DNA of 7,326 nucleotides from Candidatus Coatesiibacteriota bacterium (GTDB lineage Bacteria > B130-G9), in assembly GCA_003647755.1 (NCBI GenBank), contig QMNL01000073.1, forward strand, positions 1-7,326, in the 5' to 3' direction. The notes under the pieces are model-generated. The model was given only the letters and a program-made list of their open reading frames with translations, searched no databases and had not been told where the DNA came from. The translations under genes were made by a program, and so were the position numbers. Position 1 is the stretch's first letter, and each line of letters begins with the position of its first letter. This document shows positions 5,494-7,326 of this stretch, in pieces.

Positions 5494-6306
5494 ATGGCGG
5501 TGCGGCACATGACGAGCTCCGGACGTCCCACTAAGCGCGAGAAGCGCAGATCGGAGCGACAGCCGAGGCGTAAGAGAATCAAGATACGCATCAGCTTGTT
5601 GCCGGGCATCCTAACCACGGCGAACGTGCTGTGCGGCTTCTATGCTATAATGTGGGCGATGAAAGGCAGGTTTTTCGCCGCCTCGGCAGCAATTGTCGTC
5701 GCCGCCATAGTTGACGCCTTTGATGGCCGAGTGGCCAGGCTCACGAAGACAACGAGTGAGTTCGGGGTCGAGTTCGACTCCCTGGCCGATGTTATCTCGT
5801 TCGGCGTGGCACCGGTCCTCCTCGCCTATCACTGGGCCCTGTCGGTTTTCGGCAGAGCCGGATGGGTGGTTGCGTTCGCATACCTGATCTGCGCCGTGTT
5901 GAGGCTGGCTCGGTTCAACACTCGCTGCAAGACCGTCGAGCCGAAGTTCTTCCTGGGCCTGCCGACGCCGGCTGCCGGGCTTGTGGTGGCAACGTCCGTT
6001 CTGCTGGCGGATGGTGAGCCGGTAGGGACTTTCCTGAGGGTGCTATTCCTTATCCTCTTTATTTGCGCATCCTATCTCATGATCTCGAATGTAAAATACC
6101 GTTCATTCAAGCAATTCGACTTCGCCAAGATGCACCCCTTCGGAACCATGACCCTCGTCGTGGTCGCCGTGATAGTTATCGCCTCGTTCCCCCAAACAAT
6201 GCCCTTCATTCTTGTCTTGGGATACGTCGTCTGGGGACTATTCGAGACCTCCATGATGAAAAGACGCGAACGGCGCGGAACCATCGAGCAAGAAGAGGCC
6301 CCATGA
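5494..6306 (+). CDS. pssA: CDP-diacylglycerol-serine O-phosphatidyltransferase
   Basis: PssA joins serine to CDP-diacylglycerol, giving phosphatidylserine and CMP, the substrate of the adjacent Psd. The 270-residue protein has the complete CDP-alcohol phosphotransferase signature: Asp74, Asp77-Gly78, Ala81-Arg82, Gly91, Asp95 and Asp99, within DAFDGRVARL and FGVEFDSLAD. Several hydrophobic segments span about 36-252. ISFGVAPVLL (101-110), RLARFN (137-142) and FLGLPTPAAG (153-162) are further marks of this subfamily, the membrane-embedded type also found in Bacillus and archaea. An unusually basic stretch (residues 11-32, many Arg and Lys) precedes the first helix and should face the cytoplasm. 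GAGG at 5480-5483 lies 10 bases before ATG 5494; an in-frame ATG at 5509 is possible but has no better site. The end overlaps asd by 4 bases (ATGA). Confidence 0.95.
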   Translation: MAVRHMTSSGRPTKREKRRSERQPRRKRIKIRISLLPGILTTANVLCGFYAIMWAMKGRFFAASAAIVVAAIVDAFDGRVARLTKTTSEFGVEFDSLADVISFGVAPVLLAYHWALSVFGRAGWVVAFAYLICAVLRLARFNTRCKTVEPKFFLGLPTPAAGLVVATSVLLADGEPVGTFLRVLFLILFICASYLMISNVKYRSFKQFDFAKMHPFGTMTLVVVAVIVIASFPQTMPFILVLGYVVWGLFETSMMKRRERRGTIEQEEAP

Positions 6307-7326
6307 AACAGTTCAACGTGGTGGTCGTGGGGGCGACAGGCCTTGTGGGCAAGGAAGTCCTTGCAGTCCTTGAGCAGAGAGATTTCCCCGTTCGCAAGCT
6401 TACTCCCCTGGCGACGGAGGAATCGGTAGGCACAATCGTTGAATTCGCTGGTGAACCTTACGTGGTTGGCCGGCTTGAGGACGATTCGTTTGAGAACGTC
6501 GATTTCGCCATTTTCACGGCTACCTGCGACGTGAGCAAGAAGTTCGCTCGTGTTGCGGCCAAGTCCGGCGCGGTCGTTATCGACAACAGCGCACACTTCA
6601 GGATGGCGCCGGATGTCCCTCTCATCATCCCCGAGATAAACGGCGAGCTCGCCCACCAGCACAACGGCATCATCGCGAACCCTAACTGCTCGACGATCCA
6701 GCTGCTGATGGCTCTGTACCCCATTAACGCCGAGTTTGGCGTTCAGCGCGTCGTCGTCTCAACCTATCAGTCGGTCTCGGGCTCAGGCAAGAGGGCGCTG
6801 GACGAACTCGCCGACCAGTCGCTGGCCATGCTCACGCTCAAAGAGCCTGTGGTCAAGCAATACCCCCACCGAATCGCCTTCAACCTTCTGCCTCAAATCG
6901 GCGACTTCGACGATGATGGCTATTCCGTGGAGGAGCGGAAGCTAATGCACGAGACGGCGAAGATACTCGGCGAGCGCAACTTTCCTGTCTCACCCACCTG
7001 CATTAGGGTGCCTGTCTTCTACTGCCACTCGCAGTCTCTCAACATCGTGCTTAAATCCCGTGCCTCGCGTGATGATATCCGGGAGGCCCTATCTGCCTTC
7101 CCCGGCGTCAAGGTAGTGGACGGCCTTCTCGCCCCGCAGCCGGGGCATTCGGCGGAGGAGCTGGATGACTACCCCCTCCCCTCGGAGTGCTGCGGGCAGG
7201 ACGAGGTCCTCGTCGGCAGGATCAGGCTGGATGAGACCGTCGAGTTCGGCGTCAACCTCTGGTCGGTGATGGACAACCTCCGCAAGGGTGCCGCCCTCAA
7301 CGCAGTCCAGATATTGGAGCTTCTAG
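6303..7326 (+). CDS. asd: Aspartate-semialdehyde dehydrogenase, 3' end cut by window
   Basis: Asd reduces aspartyl phosphate to aspartate semialdehyde with NADPH, the branch point to lysine/diaminopimelate, threonine and methionine. The 341 residues visible cover essentially the whole protein. The NADPH-binding loop is GATGLVGKE (10-18). The catalytic Cys129 lies in NPNCST, Gln156 in STYQSVSG, the substrate-binding Arg235 in IRVPV, and the active-site His242 in FYCHSQ. The residue before that His is usually Gly but is Cys here. The C-terminus reads NLWSVMDNLRKGAALNAVQILELL, which matches the normal end of the family, so only a few codons are probably missing. No stop codon is in the window. 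ATG 6303 overlaps the pssA stop, implying coupled translation. Codons ending in C (GTC, CTC, ATC) are common. There is no sign of damage. Placement after lipid genes is unusual in function but may only reflect operon packing. Confidence 0.95.
   Translation, partial: MKQFNVVVVGATGLVGKEVLAVLEQRDFPVRKLTPLATEESVGTIVEFAGEPYVVGRLEDDSFENVDFAIFTATCDVSKKFARVAAKSGAVVIDNSAHFRMAPDVPLIIPEINGELAHQHNGIIANPNCSTIQLLMALYPINAEFGVQRVVVSTYQSVSGSGKRALDELADQSLAMLTLKEPVVKQYPHRIAFNLLPQIGDFDDDGYSVEERKLMHETAKILGERNFPVSPTCIRVPVFYCHSQSLNIVLKSRASRDDIREALSAFPGVKVVDGLLAPQPGHSAEELDDYPLPSECCGQDEVLVGRIRLDETVEFGVNLWSVMDNLRKGAALNAVQILELL

Overview
The window carries nine genes, all on the + strand and closely packed. The last one runs off the right edge. 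It looks like chromosomal housekeeping sequence from a bacterium with a Gram-negative type envelope. The signs are two exported parvulin-type foldases of the PrsA/SurA kind and a complete phosphatidylserine to phosphatidylethanolamine route. Base composition is moderately GC-rich by eye, and four of the nine genes appear to start with TTG or GTG. The sequence alone does not fix a phylum. A repeat-like string near the left edge resembles dispersed repeats I remember from Verrucomicrobia-like genomes, but that is memory, not evidence of taxonomy.

Layout. Positions 1-343 hold no gene I can support. They contain a cluster of short inverted repeats and a weak promoter candidate. Positions 344-958 encode a small membrane metalloprotease (site-2 protease, M50 family, no PDZ domain). 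A terminator-like hairpin at 966-980 separates it from prfB (1026-2130), which encodes peptide release factor 2. prfB contains a textbook programmed +1 frameshift site (CTT TGA C preceded by an internal Shine-Dalgarno GGAGGT), so the protein is read from two frames and a simple ORF reading misses its first 32 residues. Three tightly coupled genes follow: a PrsA/SurA-like parvulin foldase (2133-3059), a SurA-like foldase (3059-4078) and a small S4-domain RNA-binding protein most like RqcP/YabO (4068-4349). A DUF465 (YdcH-like) helical protein sits alone at 4422-4661. The right end is a lipid and amino-acid block: phosphatidylserine decarboxylase (psd, about 4801-5466), CDP-diacylglycerol-serine phosphatidyltransferase (pssA, 5494-6306) and aspartate-semialdehyde dehydrogenase (asd, 6303 to the edge).

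How the genes fit together. RF2 ends translation at UGA and UAA and controls its own level through the frameshift. The S4 protein probably acts on obstructed large ribosomal subunits. The two foldases would assist proteins outside the inner membrane. PssA makes phosphatidylserine from CDP-diacylglycerol and serine, and Psd decarboxylates it to phosphatidylethanolamine. Asd makes the branch-point intermediate for lysine/diaminopimelate, threonine and methionine, so it also feeds peptidoglycan.

I see no previously undescribed system here. The points most worth a second look are the prfB recoding site, the inverted-repeat cluster at the left edge, the paired parvulins that both have Gln where His is usual, and the S4 gene coupled to the foldases.
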